Assembly: GCF_013523055.1 (NCBI RefSeq)
Contig: NZ_JAAMQM010000005.1
Coordinates: 186,001-250,000 of the forward strand
DNA: 64,000 nt
Source: Pseudomonas capeferrum
GTDB taxonomy: Bacteria > Pseudomonadota > Gammaproteobacteria > Pseudomonadales > Pseudomonadaceae
Reading direction: 5' to 3'
Shown piece by piece: positions 39,256-49,236 of the stretch. The notes beneath the pieces are model-generated. The model was not told where the DNA came from, did not search any database, and was given only the letters and a program-made list of their open reading frames with translations. How positions within the stretch are numbered: position 1 is the first letter of the stretch; the number at the start of each line of letters is the position of its first letter. Both the position numbers and the translations under genes were made by a program.

Positions 39256-39612
39256 TTGGACAGAGTGTTCATCGAAGGCCTGGAAGTCGATACCGTCATC
39301 GGCGCCTATGACTGGGAGCGGGATATTCGCCAATGCCTGCGCCTGGACTTGAGTTTTGCCTGGGACAACCGACCGGCGGCCGCGACCGACGACCTCAGCC
39401 TGGCACTGGATTACGCCAGTGTCACGGCACGCATCCAGGCTTATTCCGAGCAGGCGCGCCATGAGTTGGTGGAAACCTTTGCGGAGCGTCTGGTCGCGCT
39501 GCTGATGGACGAGTTCGGGATACCCTGGATGCGTCTGAAACTGACCAAGCCCGGCGCGGTTCCCGCCGCCCGTGGCGGTGTTGGCGTGGAGATCGAGCGC
39601 GGATGTCTGTAA
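39256..39612 (+). CDS. folB: dihydroneopterin aldolase
   Basis: FolB splits dihydroneopterin in folate synthesis. The 118-residue protein has the family core [18 protein letters not shown], with the active-site lysine in [10 protein letters not shown]. The start is a TTG at 39256 with a GGAG site eight bases upstream; this gives the usual N-terminus (LDRVFIEG) where no ATG is available. It overlaps folK by ten bases. Confidence 0.93.
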   Translation: MDRVFIEGLEVDTVIGAYDWERDIRQCLRLDLSFAWDNRPAAATDDLSLALDYASVTARIQAYSEQARHELVETFAERLVALLMDEFGIPWMRLKLTKPGAVPAARGGVGVEIERGCL

Positions 39613-40112
39613 GCACGGTTTACCTGGGTCTGGGCAGCAATGTCGAGCGCGAGGCGCACCTGTGTGCCGGGCTCGATGCCCTGGCTGGCATCCTCGAGAA
39701 CATGCGCTGTTCGGCGGTCTTCGAAAGCGAGGCGGTCGGGATCAAGAGCGGTCCTTTCTACAACCTGGTGGTAACAGGGGAGACCCGCCTGCCCTTGATG
39801 GAGCTGGACCGACACCTCAAGTTCATCGAGGCCGAGAATGGGCGCTATGCGCCGGACCGCAAGGGCCTGCCCTTGGACATCGATGTGTTGATGTACGCCG
39901 ACTTGCATGGCACCTTCGATGGTCTGGTGCTGCCTCGCGCGGAAATCCTCAAGAATGCCTTCGTACTTCGACCTCTGGCACTGATTGCTCCAGACCTTCT
40001 CCATCCTGGCGAGAACAAGCCCATGGCGCAGGTATGGCAGGAGGCACGTATCGATCAGGAATTGAGAGCAGTGCCGTTCGAGTGGCGAGGTCTGCAACTC
40101 ACGCCTACCTGA
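39603..40112 (+). CDS. folK: HPPK (6-hydroxymethyl-7,8-dihydropterin pyrophosphokinase)
   Basis: FolK activates the dihydropterin for joining to p-aminobenzoate. The 169-residue protein shows the family pattern VYLGLGSNVE, with KGLPLDIDVLMYAD and LPRAEILKNAFVLRPLALIAP. It starts within the end of folB, so the two folate genes are translationally coupled. Confidence 0.95.
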   Translation: MSVSTVYLGLGSNVEREAHLCAGLDALAGILENMRCSAVFESEAVGIKSGPFYNLVVTGETRLPLMELDRHLKFIEAENGRYAPDRKGLPLDIDVLMYADLHGTFDGLVLPRAEILKNAFVLRPLALIAPDLLHPGENKPMAQVWQEARIDQELRAVPFEWRGLQLTPT

Positions 40113-40183
40113 GGCAGGCGGGCGGGACGCCAAGCCACAAGCGTGTTGCGGCTTGACGTGCACGGTGACGCGCCGTCAATCCG

Positions 40184-41428
40184 TCATTGCTGGCTTGCCG
40201 CGCTCAGTTCACGTGCTCTGTAGAGTTCCAGCGCCTTCAGTCTTTCGCTTTTGATAGCCTCGCCCAGCGCTTGGCCGGTAAGCCCCGCGGCGACCAGTGA
40301 TTGTGCCTGTACCGCCTTCGCGGCCGCTGCGGCGCCGCGCAGGTAGGCCGCCTGTGGATAAGTGTCGTGCTCCAATGCCAGACGACAGCGAGCGTCCATT
40401 TCGCAGGCTGCAATGAAGTCTTCGAAACGCTGCGGGCGACGATAGATATCGAATCTCTGCAGCAGCTCCAGTAGCGCGGAGGCATCCAGTTCCAACGCGA
40501 GGTGGCAGTGGCTGTGAAACTCTCCCACCAGCAATGCCAGTTCCTGGCACTCACGGGGTGCCTTGAACCGTTGATTGACCGCCTTGATCGAGGCCAGGTC
40601 GCATCGCTCTGATACCAAAGGGCGCGGCCACTTGCGTTGCTGTTCGGGGCTTTCCCCGAGATCCTGCAACAGGCAGGCCCAGCGCACATGCAGAGGTAGC
40701 CGATGCCTTGCGGCTTCAGCCAGCACGGCAAGGGTGTGCAGCCCTCTGTCGAGCCGTTGGTCAGGGATTGCCGACTGTGAGGCATCGAACAATGCGTCTA
40801 CCTCGGGCATCAATTCCTTGAGCGCTGCGCATTCGCGCAATACCTGAATGAAGACCTGAGGTTGATCTTCCATCAAAGCCCGTTCGATTTCCTTCCAGCT
40901 GCGCTCGGCGGTCAAGGCCTGAAGCTCGCCCGATTGGGCGATTTGCCGCATCAACTCCAGCGTTTCCGGGGCGATATGGAAGCCCAGTGGCGCATAGCGT
41001 GCGGCGAAACGGGCAACGCGCAGCACCCTGAGGGGATCTTCGGCGAACGCGGGTGAAACGTGACGCAGCAGACGTTGTTCGAGGTCATGTCGACCGTGAT
41101 ACGGATCGCACAGATTGCCGTGCTCGTCCTCGGCCATGGCATTGATGGTCAAGTCGCGGCGTATGAGGTCTTCTTCGAGCGTCACTTCAGGGCTCGCATG
41201 GAACGTGAAGCCTCCATAACCCCGGCCGCTCTTGCGTTCGGTTCGCGCCAGCGCATATTCCTCGCCCGTACGAGGATGGATAAAGACTGGAAAATCAGCG
41301 CCGACCGGACGATAGCCCAGCGCTTGCATCTGCTCGACCGTAGCGCCGACCACCAGCCAGTCGATATCGCTGACGGGGATGCCCAGCAGGCGATCACGCA
41401 CTGCCCCACCGACTTTGTAAATCTGCAT
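40184..41428 (-). CDS. cca: CCA tRNA nucleotidyltransferase
   Basis: Cca adds or repairs the 3' CCA of tRNAs. The 414-residue class II enzyme has [22 protein letters not shown] with the catalytic DxD, the basic loop [15 protein letters not shown] and [10 protein letters not shown]. The C-terminal half has the length of an HD domain, but the expected His-Asp reads QD ([12 protein letters not shown]), so the extra phosphohydrolase activity known for E. coli Cca is probably lost. Start ATG at 41428 follows a GGAGG site that touches a 17-bp palindrome. Confidence 0.93.
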   Translation of the reverse strand: MQIYKVGGAVRDRLLGIPVSDIDWLVVGATVEQMQALGYRPVGADFPVFIHPRTGEEYALARTERKSGRGYGGFTFHASPEVTLEEDLIRRDLTINAMAEDEHGNLCDPYHGRHDLEQRLLRHVSPAFAEDPLRVLRVARFAARYAPLGFHIAPETLELMRQIAQSGELQALTAERSWKEIERALMEDQPQVFIQVLRECAALKELMPEVDALFDASQSAIPDQRLDRGLHTLAVLAEAARHRLPLHVRWACLLQDLGESPEQQRKWPRPLVSERCDLASIKAVNQRFKAPRECQELALLVGEFHSHCHLALELDASALLELLQRFDIYRRPQRFEDFIAACEMDARCRLALEHDTYPQAAYLRGAAAAAKAVQAQSLVAAGLTGQALGEAIKSERLKALELYRARELSAASQQ

Positions 41429-41437
41429 ATGAAACCT

Positions 41438-41475
41438 CCATGACTGGCGACAGGATAACCTGTCGCCAGTCATGG
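41438..41475. other. perfect 17-bp palindrome between spoVR and cca
   Basis: CCATGACTGGCGACAGG (41438-41454), loop ATAA and CCTGTCGCCAGTCATGG (41459-41475) form a perfect 17-pair stem. It lies between the spoVR stop (41483) and cca. On the minus strand the last two bases of the stem are the first two of the cca GGAGG ribosome site. There is no T-run, so it is not a standard terminator; it could affect cca translation or stop RNA decay. Confidence 0.9.
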
Positions 41476-41482
41476 CGGCGCT

Positions 41483-43048
41483 TTAGAGGTGAACGACGGC
41501 CAGGTCCATGCGACCGTAGTCGCCGCCTTCGCCATGTTCGCCGCGAGGCGGCATGTGATGGGTCTTGACGATCTGATCGCCCTGGACGGTTTCCAGGTGG
41601 ATATCGAAACCCCAGAGTCGATGCAGGTGCTTGAGTACCTCGGCGGTGGAGTCGCCCAGCGGCTTGCGGTTGTGTTGTTGATGACGCAGGGTCAACGAGC
41701 GGTCGCCGCGTCGGTCGATGCTCCAGATCTGCACGTTGGGCTCGCGATTGCCCAGGTTGTACTGAGAGGCCAGGCTTTCACGAATGATCCGATAGCCTTC
41801 TTCGTCATGAATCGCCGGGACCAAAAGATCATCGCGTTGGTCGTCGTCCATGATGCTGAACAACTTCAGGTCACGGATGACCTTTGGTGACAGGTACTGC
41901 AGGATGAAGCTCTCGTCCTTGAAGCTGCTCATGGCGAACTTGATGGTGGAAAGCCAATCGCTGCCAGCAATATCGGGGAACCAGCGTCGATCCTCTTCGG
42001 TAGGGTGCTCGCACATGCGACGTATGTCGCAGTACATGGCAAAGCCCAGCGCGTAGGGATTGATACCGCTGTAGTAGGGGCTGTCGAAGCCGGGCTGGTA
42101 GACCACGCTGGTGTGCGACTGAAGGAACTCCATCATGAAACCATCGGTGACCAGGCCTTCGTCATAGAGGTCGTTCATGAGGGTGTAGTGCCAGAAGGTG
42201 GCCCAGCCTTCGTTCATCACCTGCGTCTGGCGTTGCGGGTAGAAGTACTGTGCGATCTTGCGCACGATCCTGACGACCTCGCGCTGCCAGGGTTCCAGCA
42301 GGGGAGCGTGCTTCTCGATGAAATAGAGAATGTTTTCCTGGGGCTCCGCCGGGAAACGCCCCTCGTCGCGGTCATTGCCCTTGCCCGCGCTTTTCGGAAT
42401 GGTCCGCCACAGATCGTTGATCTGGCGCTGCAGGTGCTCCTCGCGGTCCTTCTGCCGTTGACGCTCTTCCTCCGCCGAGATCGGGTATGGCCGCTTGTAA
42501 CGGTCCACGCCGTAGTTCATGAGGGCATGGCAGGAATCGATCAGGTCTTCCACCGCATCGATACCGTGCCGCTCCTCGCACTGACTGATGTACTGCTTGG
42601 CGAACACCAGGTAGTCGATGATGGAGCTGGCATCGGTCCAGGTGCGGAACAGGTAGTTGCCCTTGAAGAAACTGTTGTGTCCGTAACAGGCATGGGCGAT
42701 CACCAGCGCCTGCATGCATATGGTGTTTTCTTCCATGAGGTAGGCGATGCAGGGATCGGAGTTGATCACGATCTCGTAGGCCAGCCCCATCTGGCCGCGG
42801 GTATAGGACTTTTCGGTGCTGAGAAACTGCTTGCCATAGGACCAGTGATGGTAGCCAAGCGGCATGCCCACGGAAGCATAGGCATCCATCATCTGTTCGG
42901 CAGTGATGACCTCTATCTGGTTGGGATAGGTGTCCAGAGCGTACCGTTCGGCCAGGCGACTGATTTCCCGGTCGTAGGTCTGGATGAGTTCGAAGGTCCA
43001 TTCGGACCCCACGGAAATAGGCTGGCGTCTCTGTTCTCTGGCGGTCAT
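41483..43048 (-). CDS. SpoVR family protein (YcgB)
   Basis: The 521-residue soluble protein has the SpoVR features: [28 protein letters not shown] near the N-terminus (here [14 protein letters not shown]), [16 protein letters not shown] with histidines, and [16 protein letters not shown]. The exact function is unknown; in E. coli, ycgB is a stress-induced gene. It overlaps yeaH by four bases and is the last gene of the yeaG-yeaH-spoVR module. Confidence 0.93.
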   Translation of the reverse strand: MTAREQRRQPISVGSEWTFELIQTYDREISRLAERYALDTYPNQIEVITAEQMMDAYASVGMPLGYHHWSYGKQFLSTEKSYTRGQMGLAYEIVINSDPCIAYLMEENTICMQALVIAHACYGHNSFFKGNYLFRTWTDASSIIDYLVFAKQYISQCEERHGIDAVEDLIDSCHALMNYGVDRYKRPYPISAEEERQRQKDREEHLQRQINDLWRTIPKSAGKGNDRDEGRFPAEPQENILYFIEKHAPLLEPWQREVVRIVRKIAQYFYPQRQTQVMNEGWATFWHYTLMNDLYDEGLVTDGFMMEFLQSHTSVVYQPGFDSPYYSGINPYALGFAMYCDIRRMCEHPTEEDRRWFPDIAGSDWLSTIKFAMSSFKDESFILQYLSPKVIRDLKLFSIMDDDQRDDLLVPAIHDEEGYRIIRESLASQYNLGNREPNVQIWSIDRRGDRSLTLRHQQHNRKPLGDSTAEVLKHLHRLWGFDIHLETVQGDQIVKTHHMPPRGEHGEGGDYGRMDLAVVHL

Positions 43049-44319
43049 GTGGCTAACCTGCGCTGGAAGAGTTCACGGAAGACCGGGTAGATGTCGCCGG
43101 CCGAAACCAACTGCTGCTGGGCGAAGGTATCGGCGAAGGATTCGCCGATCCGCTCGTATTCATACCACAACGCCTGGTGTTCACGCGGGGTGATCTCGAC
43201 GTAAGTGTAGTATTGGACGAACGGCATGATCTGCTTGGTGAGGATTTCCCGACAGATCGGCGAGTCATCGTTCCAGTTGTCACCGTCCGAGGCCTGGGCG
43301 GCGTATATGTTCCACTCGTTGGCCGGATAGCGTTCGCTCATGATCTCCTGCATCAGCTTGAGCGCGCTGGAGACGATGGTGCCGCCGGTTTCCCTCGAAT
43401 AGAAGAATTCTTCTTCGTCTACTTCGCGAGCACTGGTGTGATGACGGATGAAGACGACCTCGATGCGCTCGTAGTTACGCTTGAGGAACAGGTAAAGGAG
43501 GATGAAGAAGCGCTTGGCGACATCCTTGGTCGCTTGGGTCATGGACCCGGAAACGTCCATCAGGCAGAACATGACAGCCTTGGAGCTAGGGTTCGGATGC
43601 TTGACCAGCAGGTTGTACTTGAGGTCGAACGTATCGAGGAAAGGCAGGCGATTGATCCGTGCCTTCAAGCGCTCGATTTCGATCTCCAAGGCCTGGATAT
43701 CGGTGAAGTTGTCTGGCTCCTCGACCTTGAGGCGCGCCAGCTCCGCCTGTGCCTCGCGCAGCATGGCGCGACTGCTGCCCGTGAGGGCGATGCGTCGGGC
43801 ATGAGCCGAGCGCAGCGTGCGGACGATGTTGATACGAGAGGGGTTACCCTCGCTGCTGATCCCGGCGCGCACGGTCTTGAAGGTATCGGTGCCCGTGAGG
43901 TGGCGCTTCACCAGGTTAGGCAGTTCCAGGTCCTCGAACATGAACTCGAGGAATTCTTCCTGGGTGATCTGGAAGACGAACTCGTCCATGCCCTCGCCGG
44001 AATTGCCGGCCTTGCCGCGTCCTGCGCCGCCGCCGCCCCCACCTTGAGGGCGAGGTATGTGCTCGCCGGCGGTGAATTCCTTGTTGCCGGGGTGCACGAC
44101 GGTCTGCTTGCCGCCACGACCATGATGCAAGACGGGTTCGTCGATATCGCGTCCGGGGATGCTGATCTGCTCGCCATGCTCCATGTCGGTGATGGAGCGG
44201 CGGCTTACGGCCTCTTCGACGGCTTTCTTGATGTGCTCACGGTAGCGCCGCAAGAAACGCTGGCGGTTCACCGTGCTCTTGTTCTTGCCGTTCAGGCGGC
44301 GGTCGATTACGTAGCTCAT
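43045..44319 (-). CDS. YeaH (DUF444) von Willebrand-like protein
   Basis: The 424-residue protein starts with a basic region ([20 protein letters not shown]), then a glycine stretch ([16 protein letters not shown]) and a C-terminal VWA-like domain with the metal-site motif [19 protein letters not shown]444 proteins work with the kinase YeaG in the nitrogen-starvation and stationary-phase response. The ATG at 44319 overlaps nothing upstream; its end overlaps spoVR by four bases. Confidence 0.92.
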   Translation of the reverse strand: MSYVIDRRLNGKNKSTVNRQRFLRRYREHIKKAVEEAVSRRSITDMEHGEQISIPGRDIDEPVLHHGRGGKQTVVHPGNKEFTAGEHIPRPQGGGGGGAGRGKAGNSGEGMDEFVFQITQEEFLEFMFEDLELPNLVKRHLTGTDTFKTVRAGISSEGNPSRINIVRTLRSAHARRIALTGSSRAMLREAQAELARLKVEEPDNFTDIQALEIEIERLKARINRLPFLDTFDLKYNLLVKHPNPSSKAVMFCLMDVSGSMTQATKDVAKRFFILLYLFLKRNYERIEVVFIRHHTSAREVDEEEFFYSRETGGTIVSSALKLMQEIMSERYPANEWNIYAAQASDGDNWNDDSPICREILTKQIMPFVQYYTYVEITPREHQALWYEYERIGESFADTFAQQQLVSAGDIYPVFRELFQRRLAT

Positions 44320-44330
44320 AGGCCCTCCGG

Positions 44331-44453
44331 TGCTCAGCAGCTTCGAACTGCAAGCGATAAGCTGCAAGGCAAGGCAGCCGGGAAAGCGGCAAGCCGGGCC
44401 ACGACCTCAGTGCGTGGCGTCCGGCTTGCGGCTTGCGGCTTGCAACCTGCCGC
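44331..44453. repeat. GGCTTGC heptamer repeats in the yeaG-yeaH gap
   Basis: Three exact tandem copies of GGCTTGC occupy 44423-44443, and the left half of the gap holds the complement-type units GCAAGC, GCAAGG and GGCAAGCCGG (44356-44399). The two halves could pair into a long imperfect hairpin in the yeaG-yeaH transcript. This kind of short nested repeat is common between Pseudomonas genes. Confidence 0.7.
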
Positions 44454-46376
44454 TTATTGCGATTTCCTGACCCGCAGGTACCATTCCGACAACAGGCGGA
44501 CCTGCTTGTCGGTATAGCCACGCTCCACCATCCGCGTGACGAAGTCGTTGTGCTTCTGTTGGTCTTCCTTGCTGGCCTTGGCGTTGAAGCTGATGACCGG
44601 CAGCAGGTCCTCGGTGTTGGAGAACATTTTCTTCTCTATCACCACCCGCAGCTTTTCATAGCTCAGCCAGCTTGGGTTCTTGCCGTTGTTGTTGGCGCGG
44701 GCGCGCAATACGAAGTTGACGATTTCGTTGCGGAAATCCTTCGGATTGCTGATGCCCGCGGGCTTCTCGATCTTCTCCAGCTCCTCGTTGAGCGCGATGC
44801 GGTTGAGGATCTCGCCGGTTTCGGGATCGCGGTATTCCTGGTCCTGTATCCAGAAGTCGGCATACAGCACATAGCGGTCGAAGATGTTCTGGCCGTATTC
44901 GCTGTAGGACTCCAGGTAGGCTGTCTGGATTTCCTTGCCGATGAATTCGATATAGCGAGGCGCCAAGTATTCTTTCAGGTAGCGCAGGTAGCGCTCGCGC
45001 ACTTCGGCCGGGAACTGCTCCTGCTCGATCTGCTGCTCCAGCACGTAGAGCAAGTGCACTGGGTTGGCCGCCACTTCGTGCGGATCGAAGTTGAAGACCT
45101 TGGACAGGATCTTGAAGGCGAAACGGGTCGACAGGCCATTCATGCCCTCGTCCACGCCCGCCGAGTCGCGATACTCCTGGATCGACTTGGCCTTGGGGTC
45201 GGTGTCCTTGAGGTTCTCGCCGTCATACACGCGCATCTTCGAATAGATGTTGGAATTCTCCGGTTCCTTGAGGCGCGAGAGGACGGTGAACTGGGCAAGC
45301 ATCTTCAAGGTGTCCGGCGCGCAGTGCGCCTTGGCCAGAGAGCTGTTGATCAGGAGCTTGTCGTAGATCTTGATTTCGTCGCTGACGCGCAGGCAGTAAG
45401 GCACCTTGACGATGTAGATACGGTCGATGAAGGCTTCGTTGTTCTTGTTGTTGCGGAAGCTGTGCCATTCCGATTCGTTGGAGTGGGCCAGCAGAATGCC
45501 GGAGTAGGGGATGGCCCCCAGGCCTTCGGTACTGTTGTAGTTGCCTTCCTGGGTGGCGGTCAGCAGTGGGTGCAGCACCTTGATAGGCGCCTTGAACATC
45601 TCGACGAACTCCATCAGGCCCTGGTTGGCCCGGCACAGGGCGCCCGAGTAGCTGTAGGCGTCGGCGTCGTTCTGCGGGAATTCCTCGAGCTTGCGGATAT
45701 CCACCTTGCCGACCAGGGCGGAGATATCCTGGTTGTTCTCGTCACCCGGCTCGGTCTTGGCGATGGCGATCTGATTGAGAATGGACGGATAGAGTTTCAC
45801 TACCTTGAACTTGGAAATGTCACCGCCGAATTCCTGCAGGCGCTTGGTCGCCCAGGGAGACATGATGGTGCTCAGGTAGCGCTTGGAAATGCCAAACTCC
45901 TCCTCGAGGATCGCCCCGTCCTCGGTGGCATTGAACAGCCCGAGAGGCGATTCGAATACCGGAGAGCCCTTGATCGCATAGAAGGGTACCTTTTCCATCA
46001 GCTGCTTGAGCTTTTCGGCCAGGGACGACTTGCCGCCCCCGACAGGACCCAGGAGGTACAGGATCTGTTTCTTCTCTTCCAACCCCTGCGCCGCGTGGCG
46101 GAAATAGGACACGATCTGGTCGATGCATTCTTCCATCCCATGGAAGTCGGCAAAGGCCGGATAGCGACGGATCACCTTGTTGGAGAAAATCCGCGAGAGC
46201 CTGGAATTGGTAGAGGTGTCGATCAGCTCCGGTTCACCTATGGCCATCAACAGCCGTTCGGCGGCCGAAGCGTAGGCGCTACGATCCTCTTTGCACAGCT
46301 CGAGGTACTCCTGCAGCGTGAGTTCTTCCTGACGCGTGGACTCGAAACGTTGTTGGAAGTGGCTAAAAATACTCAT
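44454..46376 (-). CDS. PrkA family serine protein kinase (YeaG)
   Basis: PrkA/YeaG is an AAA+-like serine kinase of the starvation response. The 640-residue protein has the P-loop LLGPVGGGKSSLAEKL, AILEEEFGISKRYLS, and a C-terminal kinase-type region. It starts MSIFSHFQQRFES at 46376 after a GAGGTGACGTC leader. First gene of the yeaG-yeaH-spoVR module. Upstream in-frame ATGs (to 46502) lack family sequence. Confidence 0.95.
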   Translation of the reverse strand: MSIFSHFQQRFESTRQEELTLQEYLELCKEDRSAYASAAERLLMAIGEPELIDTSTNSRLSRIFSNKVIRRYPAFADFHGMEECIDQIVSYFRHAAQGLEEKKQILYLLGPVGGGKSSLAEKLKQLMEKVPFYAIKGSPVFESPLGLFNATEDGAILEEEFGISKRYLSTIMSPWATKRLQEFGGDISKFKVVKLYPSILNQIAIAKTEPGDENNQDISALVGKVDIRKLEEFPQNDADAYSYSGALCRANQGLMEFVEMFKAPIKVLHPLLTATQEGNYNSTEGLGAIPYSGILLAHSNESEWHSFRNNKNNEAFIDRIYIVKVPYCLRVSDEIKIYDKLLINSSLAKAHCAPDTLKMLAQFTVLSRLKEPENSNIYSKMRVYDGENLKDTDPKAKSIQEYRDSAGVDEGMNGLSTRFAFKILSKVFNFDPHEVAANPVHLLYVLEQQIEQEQFPAEVRERYLRYLKEYLAPRYIEFIGKEIQTAYLESYSEYGQNIFDRYVLYADFWIQDQEYRDPETGEILNRIALNEELEKIEKPAGISNPKDFRNEIVNFVLRARANNNGKNPSWLSYEKLRVVIEKKMFSNTEDLLPVISFNAKASKEDQQKHNDFVTRMVERGYTDKQVRLLSEWYLRVRKSQ

Positions 46377-46619
46377 GACGTCACCTCGCTCGATACGTGG
46401 AGCCGACGCCGGATCGATCAGCATGATGCTGGCATGCAATCGGAATGAACGATTGCTGTATACCCCCCAGAACACCTGTAACACGCTACCGATGACCCGC
46501 ACGCCGGTGTACCGGCTCTCCCCTTTTTGGATGGCCTGCGCTTAAGGATAGTTGGTTATCGGAGAGGTCAAGGCCGGAGGGCCCGGAAGTTGCCCGCGAC
46601 CGTTCGTCAGGCTGGGCGC

Positions 46620-46642
46620 CAGCCCGCACAGGACGCGGGCTG
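46620..46642. other. hairpin downstream of glpE
   Basis: CAGCCCGC (46620-46627) and GCGGGCTG (46635-46642) form an eight-pair stem just past the glpE stop. No T-run follows on the minus strand, so termination there is uncertain. The rest of the 282-base gap between yeaG and glpE holds no gene I can support. Confidence 0.55.
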
Positions 46643-46658
46643 CAGGAAGATGAAAAAT

Positions 46659-46988
46659 TTATTCCAATGGACTTTGGGCGGTTTCGCCAGGGTAGGTGGC
46701 GCGCCACAATTCAAAGCCGCCATCAATGCTGTAGACGTCGGAAAAGCCTTGCCCGGCCAGATAGGCGGCCGCGCTCTGGCTAGAGTTGCCGTGGTAACAG
46801 ACCACCAGAGTGGGCGCGTCGAGATCGGCGTTACGGATGAACTCGGCGACCGAATGGTTATCCAGATGTGTGGCGCCACTGATGTGCCCGGAGGCATAGG
46901 CTTGCGGGTCGCGAATGTCGACCACGACTGCCCCTTGCTCGCGCAGAGCCTGGGCCTGTTCGGGAGGGATGCGCTTGAATTCGCTCAT
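46659..46988 (-). CDS. glpE: thiosulfate sulfurtransferase GlpE
   Basis: GlpE is a single-domain rhodanese that moves sulfur from thiosulfate to cyanide or thiols. The 109-residue protein has the active-site loop CYHGNSS (C64) and [15 protein letters not shown]. The position near apaH and the length fit GlpE. It is not next to any glycerol gene. Confidence 0.93.
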   Translation of the reverse strand: MSEFKRIPPEQAQALREQGAVVVDIRDPQAYASGHISGATHLDNHSVAEFIRNADLDAPTLVVCYHGNSSQSAAAYLAGQGFSDVYSIDGGFELWRATYPGETAQSPLE

Positions 46989-47020
46989 GAGAGGGTTTCC
47001 TTCAGGACTGGATGTTCATG

Positions 47021-47866
47021 CTAGTGGGTTGCGCCGATACGCGGCGTGCCGTCTTCAGCGCAGTCGCAGCGATGGAATTCACCACTGTCGACGTTGTACA
47101 GGGTCATGGCGTTACCCCAGACGCAGCCCGTGTCCAGCGCGATCACGCCCGGTTCGTCACAACGCCCTTCAAGCGCTGCCCAGTGGCCGAAGATGATCTT
47201 CACGTGCCGGGACCGACGTCCCTTGTGCGCGAACCATGGCTTGTAGCCGTTGGGTGCGCTGTCCAGGCCTTCCTTGCTCTTGAGGTCAAGCTTGCCTTCT
47301 GCGCTACAGAAACGCATGCGAGTGAAGTAGTTGGTGATCACCCGCAGGCGTTCGACACCGCTCAGCTGCTTGCTCCACTTGTTCGGCTCGTTGCCGTACA
47401 TGCCGTCCAGGTACAAGCGAAGACGCGTCTCGTCGCGCAGGGCATTCTCGACTTCACTGGCCAGTTCCAGCGCACGCCCCAGGGTCCATTGGGGCGGAAT
47501 ACCGGCATGCACCATCGCCACGCCACGTTGCTCGTCGTAGTGCAGCAGCTTCTGGCGGCGCAGCCAGTCGAGGAGTTGGTCGGCATCAGGCGCGTCGAGG
47601 ATTTCGCGCAGGGTATCGCTTTTCTTCAACCGCTCGACGTTATGCCACGTGGCTAGCAAGTGCAGATCGTGATTGCCCAGCACGCAGACCAGGGATTCAC
47701 GGATGCCGTACAAAAAACGCAAGGTCTCCAGCGACTCGGGGCCGCGGTTGACCAAGTCGCCGACGAGCCATAGACGGTCGACCGCGGGATCGAAAGCGAC
47801 TCTCTCCAGAAGGCACTTGAGCGGCTGCAGGCACCCCTGCAGGTCGCCTACCGCATAGACTGCCAT
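47021..47866 (-). CDS. apaH: symmetrical bis(5'-nucleosyl)-tetraphosphatase
   Basis: ApaH hydrolyses Ap4A and, in E. coli, removes Np4 caps from RNA. The 281-residue phosphoesterase has the metal motifs [19 protein letters not shown] and GNHDLHLLA. Its start overlaps the apaG stop by one base. Confidence 0.96.
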   Translation of the reverse strand: MAVYAVGDLQGCLQPLKCLLERVAFDPAVDRLWLVGDLVNRGPESLETLRFLYGIRESLVCVLGNHDLHLLATWHNVERLKKSDTLREILDAPDADQLLDWLRRQKLLHYDEQRGVAMVHAGIPPQWTLGRALELASEVENALRDETRLRLYLDGMYGNEPNKWSKQLSGVERLRVITNYFTRMRFCSAEGKLDLKSKEGLDSAPNGYKPWFAHKGRRSRHVKIIFGHWAALEGRCDEPGVIALDTGCVWGNAMTLYNVDSGEFHRCDCAEDGTPRIGATH

Positions 47867-48246
47867 CAGTGCAGGGCTCCGGGCACGGACAGGCGGAAGG
47901 GAGCTATGGGCGCGTCGAAGCGTGTAGTGTCTTCGGCGGCCATCTGGTAGCTGCCTTCCATGGTGCCGACTGGGGTGCTGATGACGGCGCCGCTGCTATA
48001 GGTATGGCTGCCGCCGGGCTCGATCACCGGCTGTTGACCGACGACCCCGGACCCACGGACCTCTTCGACCTCGCCATCGCCGTTGGTGATCAGCCAATGG
48101 CGCGAAAGCAGGCGAGCCTTGAGGGTGCCGCTGTTCTGGACAGTGATGGTGTACGCAAAGGCAAAACGGTCGTTGTCGGGGTCGGATTGTTCTTTGAGAT
48201 AACGGGTCACGACACTGACGTCGATCTGGTAGCGGGGATCAGACAT
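47866..48246 (-). CDS. apaG: ApaG protein
   Basis: ApaG is a small beta-sandwich protein of unclear role, almost always next to apaH. The 126-residue protein shows family segments [19 protein letters not shown] and [22 protein letters not shown]. Fused in one transcript with apaH by a one-base overlap. Confidence 0.95.
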   Translation of the reverse strand: MSDPRYQIDVSVVTRYLKEQSDPDNDRFAFAYTITVQNSGTLKARLLSRHWLITNGDGEVEEVRGSGVVGQQPVIEPGGSHTYSSGAVISTPVGTMEGSYQMAAEDTTRFDAPIAPFRLSVPGALH

Positions 48247-48390
48247 TCACGGGGGCCTTGGACATGCAGACGCGGATACGGCTATGGCTGCAGTCTAGGT
48301 CATTGGGAGGGGGAGAGGCCAGTACCCGGGGCTGCGGCTTTGACGATGGCCTGCTTGGGTGGGAGGACGGATGTTCGCCTGGCGGACGCC

Positions 48391-48411
48391 CGGGGCTGCT
48401 TGCCAGCCCCG
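48391..48411. other. hairpin between rsmA and apaG
   Basis: CGGGGCTG (48391-48398), loop CTTGC and CAGCCCCG (48404-48411) form an eight-pair stem 17 bases after the rsmA stop. It has no T-run, so it may only partly separate rsmA from apaGH. Confidence 0.6.
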
Positions 48412-48427
48412 AGCGCCAGTCCGGGAG

Positions 48428-49234
48428 TCAGCTCGCGGGCTGCTGCTCGGTCAGTTTGTCCGCCAGACGGACGAACGCCGCCAGATCCAGCTGCTCCGGC
48501 CGCAAGCTGCCATCGACACCGGCGGCTTCGATGGCTTGGCTGTCGAGCAAGCCTTTCAGCGTATTTCGCAGGGTCTTGCGCCGCTGGTTGAAGGCCTCGC
48601 GAACGATGCGCTCGAGCTGGCGCGGGTCCTTGGCCGGGTGTGGCAGCACTTCGTGCGGCACCAGCCGGACGATGGCCGAGTCCACCTTGGGCGGCGGGTT
48701 GAATGCCCCCGGACCGACATTGAACAGGTGCTCCACGCGGCAGTGGTATTGCACCATGATGGACAGTCGTCCCCAGTCACCGCCACCGGGACCGGCGGCG
48801 AGGCGCTCGACCACTTCCTTCTGCAACATGAAATGCATGTCGCGAATCAGGTGGGCATGCTGCAGCAGATGGAAGATCAGCGGGGTGGAAATGTTGTACG
48901 GCAGGTTGCCGACCACCTTCAGGCTGCGCGGCGGCGTGCCCAGCTTGTTGAAGTCGAACTTCAGGGCGTCGCCCTGGTGCAGGCGGAAATTGTCACTGTC
49001 ACGGAACTTGTGTTCCAGGATCGGGACCAGGTCCTTGTCCAGCTCGACGACGTCCAGTTGCGCACCGCTGCCCAGCAGTCCTTCGGTCAAGGCGCCCTGG
49101 CCCGGGCCGATTTCCAGCAGATGCTCACCCGGCTTGGCGTTGATCGCACGAAGGATCCGGTCGATGATTCCGGCATCGTGCAGGAAGTTCTGGCCGAAGC
49201 GCTTGCGCGCCCGGTGTTGGTATTGCTCGTTCAT
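48428..49234 (-). CDS. rsmA: 16S rRNA dimethyladenosine methyltransferase
   Basis: RsmA (KsgA) dimethylates two adjacent adenines near the 3' end of 16S rRNA. The 268-residue protein has the SAM motif LEIGPGQGALTEGLL and NLPYNISTPLIFHLL (catalytic NxPY). It starts two bases from the pdxA stop. Confidence 0.97.
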   Translation of the reverse strand: MNEQYQHRARKRFGQNFLHDAGIIDRILRAINAKPGEHLLEIGPGQGALTEGLLGSGAQLDVVELDKDLVPILEHKFRDSDNFRLHQGDALKFDFNKLGTPPRSLKVVGNLPYNISTPLIFHLLQHAHLIRDMHFMLQKEVVERLAAGPGGGDWGRLSIMVQYHCRVEHLFNVGPGAFNPPPKVDSAIVRLVPHEVLPHPAKDPRQLERIVREAFNQRRKTLRNTLKGLLDSQAIEAAGVDGSLRPEQLDLAAFVRLADKLTEQQPAS

Positions 49235-49236
49235 GA

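Noticed and set aside
44423..44443. The GGCTTGC repeats as a CRISPR array
   Set aside because: The units are seven bases, in tandem without spacers, and no cas genes are present.
44433..46448. A 671-codon open frame opposite prkA
   Set aside because: Antisense shadow of a strongly conserved kinase gene; composition follows the other strand.
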